This document shows, piece by piece, positions 26,096 through 34,100 of a stretch of 64,000 nt of DNA. The position numbers and the translations under genes are program-made. The notes beneath the pieces are model-generated. The model did not search any database, was not told where the DNA came from, and was given only the letters and a program-made list of their open reading frames with translations. Origin of the DNA: Chloroflexota bacterium (GTDB lineage Bacteria; Chloroflexota; Dormibacteria; Dormibacterales; Dormibacteraceae); assembly GCA_005880795.1 (NCBI GenBank), contig VBGP01000021.1, positions 1 to 64,000 of the forward strand, read 5' to 3'. How positions within the stretch are numbered: the first letter of the stretch is position 1; each line of letters begins with the position of its first letter.

Positions 26096-26998
26096 GTGGA
26101 TTCAATCAAGCAGAGGATCGCCAGGCACCCGGTGAGCGCCTTCCTGCTGATTCTCTATCCGGTCAGCTGGATCCTCTTTCTTCCAGCTGTGCTGGGCAAA
26201 TCGGGGCTCGGAGTCCTGCCAGTGGACATTCCGGCCCAGGCAGGCATCCTGCTGGTCACGATCTTCGGTTTGACCGGCGTTGCGTACCTCGTCACCCGGC
26301 TCGCCGACGGTAAGGAAGGGGTCAGGCGGCTTCGCCGTCACTACTACCAGTTTCGCGCGGCGCCCCAGTGGTACCTCATGGCCGTGTTCGGTGCCCCCGT
26401 CCTGTTGGTCATCGTCGGTCTGATTGGCCGTGGCGGCAGCGCGCTGAGCCCGTTCGGCAATCACGTGTCGGGAATCCCCACCACGTATCTGCTGAACGTG
26501 GCTCTCATCGCGATCCTCATCTCGGTGTGGGAAGAGGGCGCCTGGATGGGATTTGTGACAGCGCGGCTGCAAGAGCGCTGGGGGCCAGTGATGGCCAGCA
26601 TCGTGGTGGCTCCGTGCTTCGGGTTCGTGCACCTGCCCCTCTTTTTCATCACCGGCGGCCTGATCGACAACGCCAGACCGCAGGGCTTTCACGTGCTCGA
26701 GTACGCGATCTACCTCTTGCTCCTGTTTTCCATCCCAGTCCGGATCGTGATCACGTGGGCTTTCAACTCGACGAAAGGCAGCCTGCCGGTCGTGGCCTTG
26801 ATGCACGCTTCCATCGACACCACCGCTTCCGGCGTGGTGCTGGCTACGTTCTACCCAGGCATCGACGGCCGGTTGCTGTACGTCGCGATCGCCGTGGTTG
26901 CCGTCGCGGCGATTGTCTTCACTCGCGGACACCTGGGCTATCACACCGAGGCAGACGCTGCTGCTGCCTCACTGGCGCCTCAGCCTGTGCGGGCATGA
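26096..26998 (+). CDS. CPBP-family intramembrane protease, copy 1 of cluster
   Basis: The 300-residue membrane protein has about eight helices. The CPBP glutamate pair is present in WEEGAWMGFVTARLQERWG, but the usual Arg after E-E-x-x-x is Met here. Later motifs FGFVHLPLFF (His) and ALMHASIDTT (His) remain. The start is the GTG at 26096 because GGAGGT lies 7 bases before it; the longer start at 26081 would include that site. It overlaps the next gene by ATGA. It is divergent from the two-component operon. Confidence 0.82.
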   Translation: MDSIKQRIARHPVSAFLLILYPVSWILFLPAVLGKSGLGVLPVDIPAQAGILLVTIFGLTGVAYLVTRLADGKEGVRRLRRHYYQFRAAPQWYLMAVFGAPVLLVIVGLIGRGGSALSPFGNHVSGIPTTYLLNVALIAILISVWEEGAWMGFVTARLQERWGPVMASIVVAPCFGFVHLPLFFITGGLIDNARPQGFHVLEYAIYLLLLFSIPVRIVITWAFNSTKGSLPVVALMHASIDTTASGVVLATFYPGIDGRLLYVAIAVVAVAAIVFTRGHLGYHTEADAAAASLAPQPVRA

Positions 26999-27870
26999 GT
27001 TCCGAGATGCAAGCAATCGAGGTCGCCTCCACTTCGCAGACACAGTCGGGTTTCGTGAAGCTGCTCCGTCGATATCCGCTCATCTCTTACTTCGTGATGG
27101 CTTACGCGATCTCGTGGTTTTACGTGATCGTGTTCGAGATCGTCTGGCCGCTACCGGACACGATCGTCACTGACGTGCCGCTGCTCTTCGGTCCGGTGGG
27201 GGCGGGATTCGTGATGACGGCCGTGGTGGCCGGCCGGGCCGGAGTCAAGCAGCTTCTGCGCAGGCTCGTGCTGTGGCGCGTCAGTCCGCGTTGGTATTTG
27301 CTCGCGGTTGTCGGAATGCCCGCGCTTTACCTGCTCGGCCTGGCCTTGGTGCCCGGCGCGTTCAGCTCGATCAGCCTTCCCCTCACGACCTTGCTGCTTC
27401 TGCCTGCTTTCTTCGTGGTGATTCTGGTCACAGGCGGTCCGCTGCTCGAAGAGCCTGGGTGGCGCGGCTTCGCGCTGCCTCGCCTGCAGCAGCGTTGGGG
27501 TCCGCTGGTCGGGACCCTGATCCTTGGCGTGCTCTGGGCCGGATGGCACGGTCCCCAGTACTTCACGCCCGTCTTCTCGGCAACCAACGGTGGGCTCACT
27601 GTTTCTGGTGTTGCCATTTTCCTGGTCGCGGCGGTCAGCTTTTCATTGATCATCACCTGGGCCTTCAATCACACAAAAGCCAGCCTGGTGATCGCGATCT
27701 TGATCCACCAGTGCATCAACTTTTCCCAAGGACTGACGACCACCATCCTTCCCGGGGCAAAGAACAATGAGGTTGGCCCGGTGTTCGCCTTCGCCGCGGC
27801 CGCGGTGATCATCGTCATTGCCACACGCGGTCGTCTTGGCTACTCGCCGCAGGGCGAGAACAAGAGATGA
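26995..27870 (+). CDS. CPBP-family intramembrane protease, copy 2 of cluster
   Basis: The 291-residue protein has the fully canonical active-site motif LLEEPGWRGFALPRLQQRWG, followed by LWAGWHGPQYF (His) and LIHQCINFSQ (His and Asn). It is the best candidate in the cluster for an active intramembrane metalloprotease. ATGA overlaps link it to both neighbours, so the three genes form one translationally coupled unit. Confidence 0.88.
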   Translation: MSSEMQAIEVASTSQTQSGFVKLLRRYPLISYFVMAYAISWFYVIVFEIVWPLPDTIVTDVPLLFGPVGAGFVMTAVVAGRAGVKQLLRRLVLWRVSPRWYLLAVVGMPALYLLGLALVPGAFSSISLPLTTLLLLPAFFVVILVTGGPLLEEPGWRGFALPRLQQRWGPLVGTLILGVLWAGWHGPQYFTPVFSATNGGLTVSGVAIFLVAAVSFSLIITWAFNHTKASLVIAILIHQCINFSQGLTTTILPGAKNNEVGPVFAFAAAAVIIVIATRGRLGYSPQGENKR

Positions 27871-28751
27871 GCATCGACCTTACTAGCGACCAGGCGGCCC
27901 GCGCCCGATCGAAATCGGGGTTGCTACGCGCCCTTGAGTTTCCGCTCGCTCGCATCGCCGCCGGCATCGTGGCGGCCGGGGCGCTGCTCGTGCCCGCCCA
28001 ACTACTGGCCGGCGGAGCGAGCTCGACCACCATTCGCGGTGCGCTGACCGAGGTCTACACGGGCTTGGCCGCGGGCCTTGCCCTATGGCTGGTGGCGCGA
28101 TTGATCGAGAAGCGCCAGCTGGCTGAGGTCGGGCTGCCTTTTGGCCGAGGCACCGCCTTTCTCCCGATGGGATTTGGGATCGGCGCAGCAATTGCTGGGG
28201 CCTCGATCGGCATCCTGGCGGCCATCGGCTCGTATTCAGTTGTCGGCAACGGAGACCTCTCGGGCTCCACTGGCAACCTTCTGCTGCTCCTGGTTTTCGA
28301 GCTCGGTTCGGCGGCCCTCCAGGCCATCCTTTTCTATGGGATCGTCTTCAGGGTTCTCGCGGAATGGCTTGGGCGATGGCCGGCCATTGCGCTGGCGGTC
28401 GTCCTGTTCGGCGCCATCCACCTCACGGGGCCAGACGCCAGCGCCTTCAGCGCCGTGGTGGTCGGTTTGTCCGGTGGCGTGCTTCTCGCGGTCGGCTACA
28501 TCGCCACTAAGGGCCTATGGCTCCCGATGGGAATTCTGTGGGGAATCAACTTCGCCTTCGCCGAGATCCTGGGCGCAATTCCGAGCGCGCACCATCGGCT
28601 GTTCGAGGCCCGGTTGTCAGGGAACGAGCTGTTGAGCGGAGGGGCGGCGGGTGCGGAAGCGGGTGGCGCAACGTTGATCGTCGTCGCGATTGCGATCGCA
28701 CTGACCTTGTGGTCGGGCTCGAGCCGACTCCGATCCGAGGTAGTCCGATGA
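27867..28751 (+). CDS. CPBP-like membrane protein lacking the catalytic glutamates, copy 3
   Basis: The 294-residue protein has the same helix layout, but where E-E-x-x-x-R is expected the sequence reads LQAILFYGIVFRVLAEWLG, with Gln-Ala in place of Glu-Glu. The second motif FGAIHLTG keeps its His. It is therefore probably catalytically inactive and could act as a regulator, immunity or substrate-adaptor partner of the active copy upstream. It overlaps copy 2 by ATGA. The stop lies 12 bases from the stop of the convergent AhpD-like gene. Confidence 0.75.
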   Translation: MSIDLTSDQAARARSKSGLLRALEFPLARIAAGIVAAGALLVPAQLLAGGASSTTIRGALTEVYTGLAAGLALWLVARLIEKRQLAEVGLPFGRGTAFLPMGFGIGAAIAGASIGILAAIGSYSVVGNGDLSGSTGNLLLLLVFELGSAALQAILFYGIVFRVLAEWLGRWPAIALAVVLFGAIHLTGPDASAFSAVVVGLSGGVLLAVGYIATKGLWLPMGILWGINFAFAEILGAIPSAHHRLFEARLSGNELLSGGAAGAEAGGATLIVVAIAIALTLWSGSSRLRSEVVR

Positions 28752-28763
28752 AGACTGCCCCAC

Positions 28764-29348
28764 TCAAAGCATCTTGACGAGCTGTTCGGCGAGTTGTGGT
28801 CCGTCCATCGGAAGTCCTGACGCGGCCTCCATCCGGCCGCTGAAGTTGAAGAAAGAGATCAACGCATTCGCCTGGTAGATCCCGCGCTCGTCCCAGCCGG
28901 CCGCACGAAGAGCGTCAAAGTCCGCGTCGTCTACAGCCCCGGGCGTCTCCGTCAATTTCTTTGCGTAACCGAGCAAGGCGCGCGTCTTCGGATCCAGCTC
29001 GTAGGTCGGCCAGGTTGTGGCGAACTCGTGGTCCAGATGGTCCAGGCCCGTGAGACGGCGCAAGGCCGCCGAGTGGAGACCGAGTCAAGGTGCACCGCCG
29101 ATCAAGCCGTTGACGACCGTTGCCACCATCTCTCGCTGCACCACGGTCAATGTGACCCGGCGACCCATGTAGATGTGCTGGAAGAGGCGACTCATTCGGT
29201 AGGCCAATCGGAGGTCGGCGAGCTGGACACGCGCGATCCCGGGAACCGCTCCCAATCGCTTCACCATGAGCCTCTCCAGCAGACGCGGCAGCCTGCCCTG
29301 CACGCCCGACGAGTAGAAGCGGCCTGCGTAGACAGATTTCATCTGCAT
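28764..29348 (-). CDS. AhpD/CMD-like peroxidase-family protein with in-frame TGA (candidate selenoprotein)
   Basis: One frame of 195 codons is interrupted only by TGA at 29087-29085 (codon 88). Before it lies VQREMVATVVNGLIGGAP and after it LGLHSAALRRLTGLDHLDH, which is the AhpD-core/peroxidase-related pattern. The family has C-x-x-C-x-x-x-H here: the TGA falls exactly on the second Cys, the His is conserved 4 residues on, and the first Cys is Gly. The rest (LDPKTRALLGYAKKLTETPG, WDERGIYQANALISFFNF) is intact with no frameshift. A 5-bp hairpin with a G-first loop lies 21 bases after the TGA. It is either a selenocysteine codon or a nonsense pseudogene. It is preceded by a shared promoter/operator module. 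Confidence 0.6.
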
Positions 29349-29356
29349 CCCTGCAC

Positions 29357-29385
29357 ATGATTCACCTTCAAGGCTCGTCTGTCAA
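29357..29385 (-). promoter_or_regulatory. Promoter of AhpD-like gene, three-block module copy 1
   Basis: On the minus strand, TTGACA (29385-29380), a 17-base spacer and AATCAT (29362-29357). The ATG at 29348 is 8 bases after the -10 box. Flanking blocks TTTCGCGTGCAC (29412-29401) and TCATGTGC (29360-29353) recur at the SnoaL promoter with the same distances. Confidence 0.65.
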
Positions 29386-29408
29386 GATTCAAGTTCCGAG
29401 GTGCACGC

Positions 29409-29439
29409 GAAAATGTGGGGCGGCGGCGGTCGCCGCCCC
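29409..29439 (-). terminator. Rho-independent terminator of SnoaL-like gene
   Basis: Arms GGGGCGGCG and CGCCGCCCC (29417-29439) with a 5-base loop, followed on the minus strand by ACATTTT. It abuts the upstream block of the AhpD-like gene's promoter. Confidence 0.75.
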
Positions 29440-29458
29440 GGCGCCGGCGCTAAAAGAG

Positions 29459-29899
29459 CTAGGTCTTCGGTGTCGCCTGCATGGACGGCACCACGCCGAG
29501 CTGCTGCAGCATGCCGAGCTGGTCGTAGCTCGACCAGCTCTCGACCTGTTTCCCATCGCGGAATTGGGTGATCATGATGCCGCCGATTGAGACTCGCTTC
29601 CCGGTCGGTGCGATGCCCATCAGCGTCCCCTTGTGGGTGCCCGTAGCCGTGATGCGCGCGGCCACCTTGTCCCTTTCTTCGATCAGGTCCGTGAGCTCGA
29701 ATTCGGTGTCCGGAAAGGCGCTCCGGTACATCCCGACCAGCTGCTTGACACCTTCCGGCCCGGCAAACACGCCACCCGGCGCGGCTGGATCATGGGTTCT
29801 GCAGCCGGGAGCGACAAGTTCGTCCACGAGCTCGAGCTTGCCCCGGTTCCAGACCTGGTCGACGTACGTGCGAGTGAGTTCCTTCAAGTCTTCAGCCAT
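29459..29899 (-). CDS. SnoaL-like polyketide-cyclase-family protein
   Basis: The 146 residues fit the SnoaL/NTF2 fold: YVDQVWNRGKLELVDELVAP, CRTHDPAAPG, VGMYRSAFPDTEFELTDLIE, then ARITATGTHKGTLMGIAPTG and MITQFRDGKQVESWSSYDQLGM. Members isomerise, cyclise or hydrolyse small molecules; the substrate is unknown. I chose the ATG at 29897-29899, with GGGAGGG 8 bases upstream, over an ATG at 29986 inside the operator. It is divergent from the TetR gene and shares a promoter type with the AhpD-like gene. Confidence 0.85.
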   Translation of the reverse strand: MAEDLKELTRTYVDQVWNRGKLELVDELVAPGCRTHDPAAPGGVFAGPEGVKQLVGMYRSAFPDTEFELTDLIEERDKVAARITATGTHKGTLMGIAPTGKRVSIGGIMITQFRDGKQVESWSSYDQLGMLQQLGVVPSMQATPKT

Positions 29900-29972
29900 C
29901 GTTTGGCCCTCCCTGCGAATTGGGCCTCTCGGTTGACGAGGAATGGTCCGGGATGAGGCCCACGGGTGCTCA

Positions 29973-30000
29973 TTTTTCATGTGCACCCACGCACATGAAA
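29973..30000. promoter_or_regulatory. Operator palindrome between SnoaL and TetR genes
   Basis: Perfect 11-base arms TTTTCATGTGC and GCACATGAAAA around ACCCAC. It overlaps the -10 box of the SnoaL promoter and is the likely binding site of the divergent TetR protein. Confidence 0.65.
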
Positions 30001-30049
30001 ATCCATCCGGGCCGATCTGTCAAGATTCAATTGCACCCGTGCACGCGAA
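29994..30049 (-). promoter_or_regulatory. Promoter of SnoaL gene, three-block module copy 2
   Basis: On the minus strand: TTTCGCGTGCAC (30049-30038), TTGACA (30022-30017), a 17-base spacer and TTTCAT (29999-29994). Distances between blocks are identical to copy 1 at 29353-29412. Confidence 0.6.
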
Positions 30050-30058
30050 AGTAGAGGA

Positions 30059-30646
30059 ATGGCCCGCCGTTACCGCCTGAAAGCTCGCGGGCGGCGTCAG
30101 GACGACAACCGTCGTCGGATAGTCGAGGCCGCGTATCAGCTTCACATGACCATCGGCGCCTCTCGGGCGAGCACTAGCGCGATTGCGAGGCTGGCGGGAG
30201 TAAAGAGGCCCACCGTCCAGCGCCATTTCCCTGACCTCGCGAGCCTTTTCATGGCGTGCAGCCTGCACGGAATGCAGCTCGATCCCCCGCCCGATCCGGC
30301 CGCCTGGCAGCGCGTCAAAGATCCCTGCGACCGTCTGCGCATAGCCCTGTGCGAGCTGTACCCGTCGTACCGAAGGCGCCGCGCCGTCTATCTCGACATG
30401 CCCAACTTCGAGGGCGTGCCTGGGCTCGAGGCGTTATGGGCCGTACAGGCGCAACAGATGGAGGGGCGGCGCCGGGTTCTCGCGGAGGGCTGGCAAGTCT
30501 CCGCCGACCGGCGAGAATCGCTGATCGCGGCTGTCGGCCACGCAATCGATTTCTGGACGTGGCGCTCCTTGACTGAGGGTCAGGGCCTGGACGACGAAAA
30601 GGCCGCCCTTCTGATGACCGAGATGGTGGAAGGAATCACCAGGTGA
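30059..30646 (+). CDS. TetR-family transcriptional regulator
   Basis: The 195 residues begin with a basic tail and a TetR helix-turn-helix (NRRRIVEAAYQLHMTIGASR, then AIARLAGVKRPTVQRHFPDL). The C-terminal ligand domain is unassigned. It is divergent from the SnoaL-like gene with 159 bases between starts containing a perfect palindrome, so autoregulation plus repression of SnoaL and the AhpD-like gene is likely. It is translationally coupled (GTGA) to a small membrane protein. Confidence 0.85.
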   Translation: MARRYRLKARGRRQDDNRRRIVEAAYQLHMTIGASRASTSAIARLAGVKRPTVQRHFPDLASLFMACSLHGMQLDPPPDPAAWQRVKDPCDRLRIALCELYPSYRRRRAVYLDMPNFEGVPGLEALWAVQAQQMEGRRRVLAEGWQVSADRRESLIAAVGHAIDFWTWRSLTEGQGLDDEKAALLMTEMVEGITR

Positions 30647-31089
30647 CGAACCTGTATGTCTGGCTGCGGTTCCTCCATCTGTTCGGCCTTGCGGTGTTTC
30701 TCTTCGCGCACGGAGTCACCGGCGGCGCATCCCTTGCTCTGCGCGCACCGGTTTCGGTCGCCAGTCGCAGGCTGCTCTGGCTCTCGCAGCGGGCGGGGAT
30801 AGTCGCCAATGCCGGCCTGGTCGTCGTGATAATCACCGGAGTCTGGATGGCCTTCGCAGGGCATTGGTGGGGCCGGGGCTGGCTATGGGTATCGCTCGTA
30901 GTCCTCGTCGCGGTGCTTGCCGCGATGGGCTTCATCTCGCGGCCGTATTACATGGCCCGGGACGCCGCCCAACACCCGGATGATGTTCTAGCAGAGCGCC
31001 TCCGCCACACCAGACCGCTCGCAGCCGTTTGGATAGGCGCGCTCGGACTGACCGCCCTGATATTTCTGATGGTGTTCAAGCCCTTCTAA
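30643..31089 (+). CDS. Four-helix membrane protein (DUF2269/CopD-like)
   Basis: The 148 residues start at the GTG overlapping the TetR stop. Four membrane helices are clear, with the conserved opening YVWLRFLHLFGLAVFLFAHG (a helix-1 His typical of DUF2269 and CopD-like heme or copper membrane proteins) and GVWMAFAGHWWGRGWLWVSL. The function is unknown; coupling to a TetR that may regulate an AhpD-like gene hints at redox or small-molecule stress. Confidence 0.7.
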   Translation: MTNLYVWLRFLHLFGLAVFLFAHGVTGGASLALRAPVSVASRRLLWLSQRAGIVANAGLVVVIITGVWMAFAGHWWGRGWLWVSLVVLVAVLAAMGFISRPYYMARDAAQHPDDVLAERLRHTRPLAAVWIGALGLTALIFLMVFKPF

Positions 31090-31092
31090 ATC

Positions 31093-31119
31093 GAGGCGCC
31101 CGCCCGCGCCGGGCGCCTC
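31093..31119. terminator. Hairpin between convergent genes
   Basis: Arms GAGGCGCCCG and CGGGCGCCTC with a 7-base loop between the stops of the DUF2269-like gene and the modular secreted-protein gene; weak T content on the plus side (TCCAATTT). Confidence 0.6.
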
Positions 31120-31130
31120 TCCAATTTGCC

Positions 31131-34100
31131 TCAGTTGACGGAGATGTCGTCGTACAGCGTGTAGGTCGGATCGGGCGGGTTGATCCAGTTGTCGTCGTGG
31201 TCGATAAGGGTCAGCGTGTACGAGTGGCCACCGGTCAACGTGACCGACCTCTGGACCCAGCTTCCGTTGTTGGTGCAGGTCCTCGCGAGCACCGTCGTGG
31301 TGGTGTTGGTCGTGTTGTCCTTCAGTGTCACCGTGGCCCAGTCATAAGTCACGGTGTCAGTGCAAACGACGCGATACCAGAACGATAAGGTGTGCCCGGT
31401 CCCGGTGGGCGCGGTGAAGGTCTGAGAGATCGAGCTGTCGCCGCTGAACGGCGAGGAGCTGCCGACCTGCGCCGAGTGTGTGCCGGTATGAGCTGTGCTG
31501 CTGACCGAGGTGGCGCCGCTGGTCGCCCAGCCGGTTAAGTCGCCGGTTTCGAACCCACCGTTGACTATCACGCTGGCGGGGGCCGGGTTGACCAGCAACG
31601 TGACGCTTGCGGTGTGGCTCAGGCTCCCGCTGCTGCCCGTGATGGTGATCGTGTACGTGCCTGTCGTCGCTGTGCTGCCCGTCGTCGCGGTCAGCGTCGA
31701 TGAGCCACCGCCTGCGATCGACGCCGGGCTGAACGACCCTGACGCGCCCGCGCCGAAGCCGATGGCCCCAAGCGTGACCGCGCTGCCGAATCCGTTGGTC
31801 GCGGTCACTGTGACGGTATAGGTCGTGCTGTTGCCAACGGTCACGGTCCGGCTCGAGGGAGTGGCGGAGATAGCGAAATCAGGCGGCCCGGTGACGACCA
31901 GGGTCGCGCCGATGCTGTGGTTGAGGGTGCCGCTCGTGCCGGTGATCGTGATCGGGGATGATCCCGTGGCCGCGTCCGAGGTGGTCGTCACGCTCAGCGT
32001 TGAGGTGCCGCTGCCCGTGACTGAGGTTGGGCTGAATGTTGGGGACGCGCCCGAACCGAAGCCCGAGGCGCTCAAGCTAACCGTGTCCACGAACCCGTTC
32101 TGCGCCGTCACCGTGACGGTGTAGCTGGTGCCGCTGCCCTGCACGACGCTCTGGCTGGATGGGCTCACGGCGATGGCGAAATCTGGGGCGGGCGGAGCCG
32201 CCAGGGCAACGTCGTCGAAGAACGTGTAGGTGGGATCGCCCGGGTAGTTGTCGTCGTGGTTGAGCAGGTTCAGCGTGTAGCTGTGACCGCCGGTCAGCGA
32301 GGCCGGGCTGCTCTGCACCCAGGCGCCACTGTTCGAGCAGGTTCTAGACAGGAGCGTGGCCGTGGTCCCGGCGGTGTTGTCGGTCAGGCTCGCCGTGGCC
32401 CAGTCGTATGTGACGGTGTCAGGACAATGGACCTGATACCAGAACGTAAGTGGCCCTGTCGGGGTGGGAGCCGTGAAGGTCTGCGCGATCGTGCTGTCGC
32501 CGTTGAAAGGCGAGGTACTTCCGACCTGTGCGGAGAAGCTGCCGGTGTGAGGAGTGGTGCTGACCGATGTGGCGCCGCTCCTCGTCCAGCCGGTGAAGTT
32601 GCCGGTCTCGAATCCACCGTTGACGACCCCGCCGGTGGCGGAGTTGACGACCAGCGTGACGCTGGTGCTGTGGGTCAGGCTGCCGCTGCTTCCCGAGATC
32701 GTGATGGGGAAGCTGCCCATGGCGGCCCCGCTCGTCGTGGTCACGCTGAGGGTTGACACTCCTCCACCTGTGACGCTGGTGGGATTGAAGACGCCAGAAG
32801 CACCGCTGCCGAATCCGCCCGCGCTCAGGCTGACCGCGCTGTTGAATCCGTTCTGCGCGGTGACCGTGACCGTGTAGCTCGTGCTGCCGCCCTGGATGAT
32901 CGTCTGGCTTGCCGGCGAGGCCGAGATGGTGAAGTCAGGGGCGGGCGGTGTGCCGCATCCAGGGAACTTGAATGACGCGATGCGGGTTCGCCAGTTGAAG
33001 GAGCCGTTGGAAGGGATGTACTCGTTTGCGTACCAGAACGTGCAGTCGTCGGCCGGGTCGACCGCGATCGTGGAGTAGTCACCCCACCGGCTCAAGTTGC
33101 CGTTCTGCGAGCCTGCTCCGGCGATGATCGTTCCCTCGCCCTGCGTCATGGTGCCCGCGGGGTCACCCACGAGACGTCCCGTGTATCGAATCTGCGGGTG
33201 CATCGAGCTGCTGCTGACGCTGTAACCCAGCCCGATGTTGCCCGAGGAGTCCTGGGCGATGCTGCCCATCCATCGATAGTTGGCATCGGGCGCGTATGTG
33301 CCTTGCTGGACGATGCCAAGGCTGTTGCCCCCGCCCGTGCGCAGCTCATACCAGCGGATGCCTACCGAGCTGCCGGCGGCGATGCTGCGATCGACCACAA
33401 GCGCCTCGTGGTCTCCGAAGTTGCGGTAAGCGAGCCGGTACATGAGGCGGTCGCCGAGCGTGTCCAGCCGCTGGCTCGTCCCGGACTGCGGCACGCACGC
33501 GTTGACGTTGCCGCCACAAGGCGATGTGAACGCGGCGGTGGCCAGCGTCGTGGGCCCAGTCAACGTCGTGTTGGCCGAGTTGGCCCAGTCCGTGTGGAAG
33601 GCCCAATAAGCCAGCTGGTTGGAGACCGCTCCGTCGGCGACCAGATAGTTGGGGGAGCCGGCGGGCGGCTGCCGTGTCCCGTCGAAGTCGGAAGGCAGCA
33701 GGCCTCCGTAGTTCGCGCCGAGGCTGAAGCACTGCTGCGTGGCGGCGGCGCCGGTCAGCATGCTGGTGCGGTCGTACGCGCAGGCCTCGCCACCGAGAAA
33801 CGAGTTGCCTGCGGAGTTGAACATGTTGAAGGTTATGTAGTAGGCGTCAGGCCAGACCGCCATCTTGGGGTAGTCCGGAAACTGGTTCCCGTAGCTGAAC
33901 GAATAGCGGTAGTAGGCACCGGTGGGGTCCCCGGTCTGGGACACCGCCACGCACTGCAGGAAGTCGGGATTGGGTGACGTGATGGCGAACTGGCTGATCA
34001 CCCAGCGATTGGCGATCGAGTCGTATTTCGCGATCGGGTCGCCATCGTTGTCCGCCTGGCAGTTGCCTCCGAAGCCACTCCACAGCGTGTTGATCGGGAC

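Noticed and set aside
29063-29087. Treating the AhpD-like locus as two separate genes
   Set aside because: Both parts are in the same frame and complete one family domain; the second part has no ribosome-binding site or independent homology start.
31480-33000. Possible CRISPR or tandem-repeat array
   Set aside because: The repeats are long, imperfect and in frame, and encode Ig-like and lectin-like modules of one protein.
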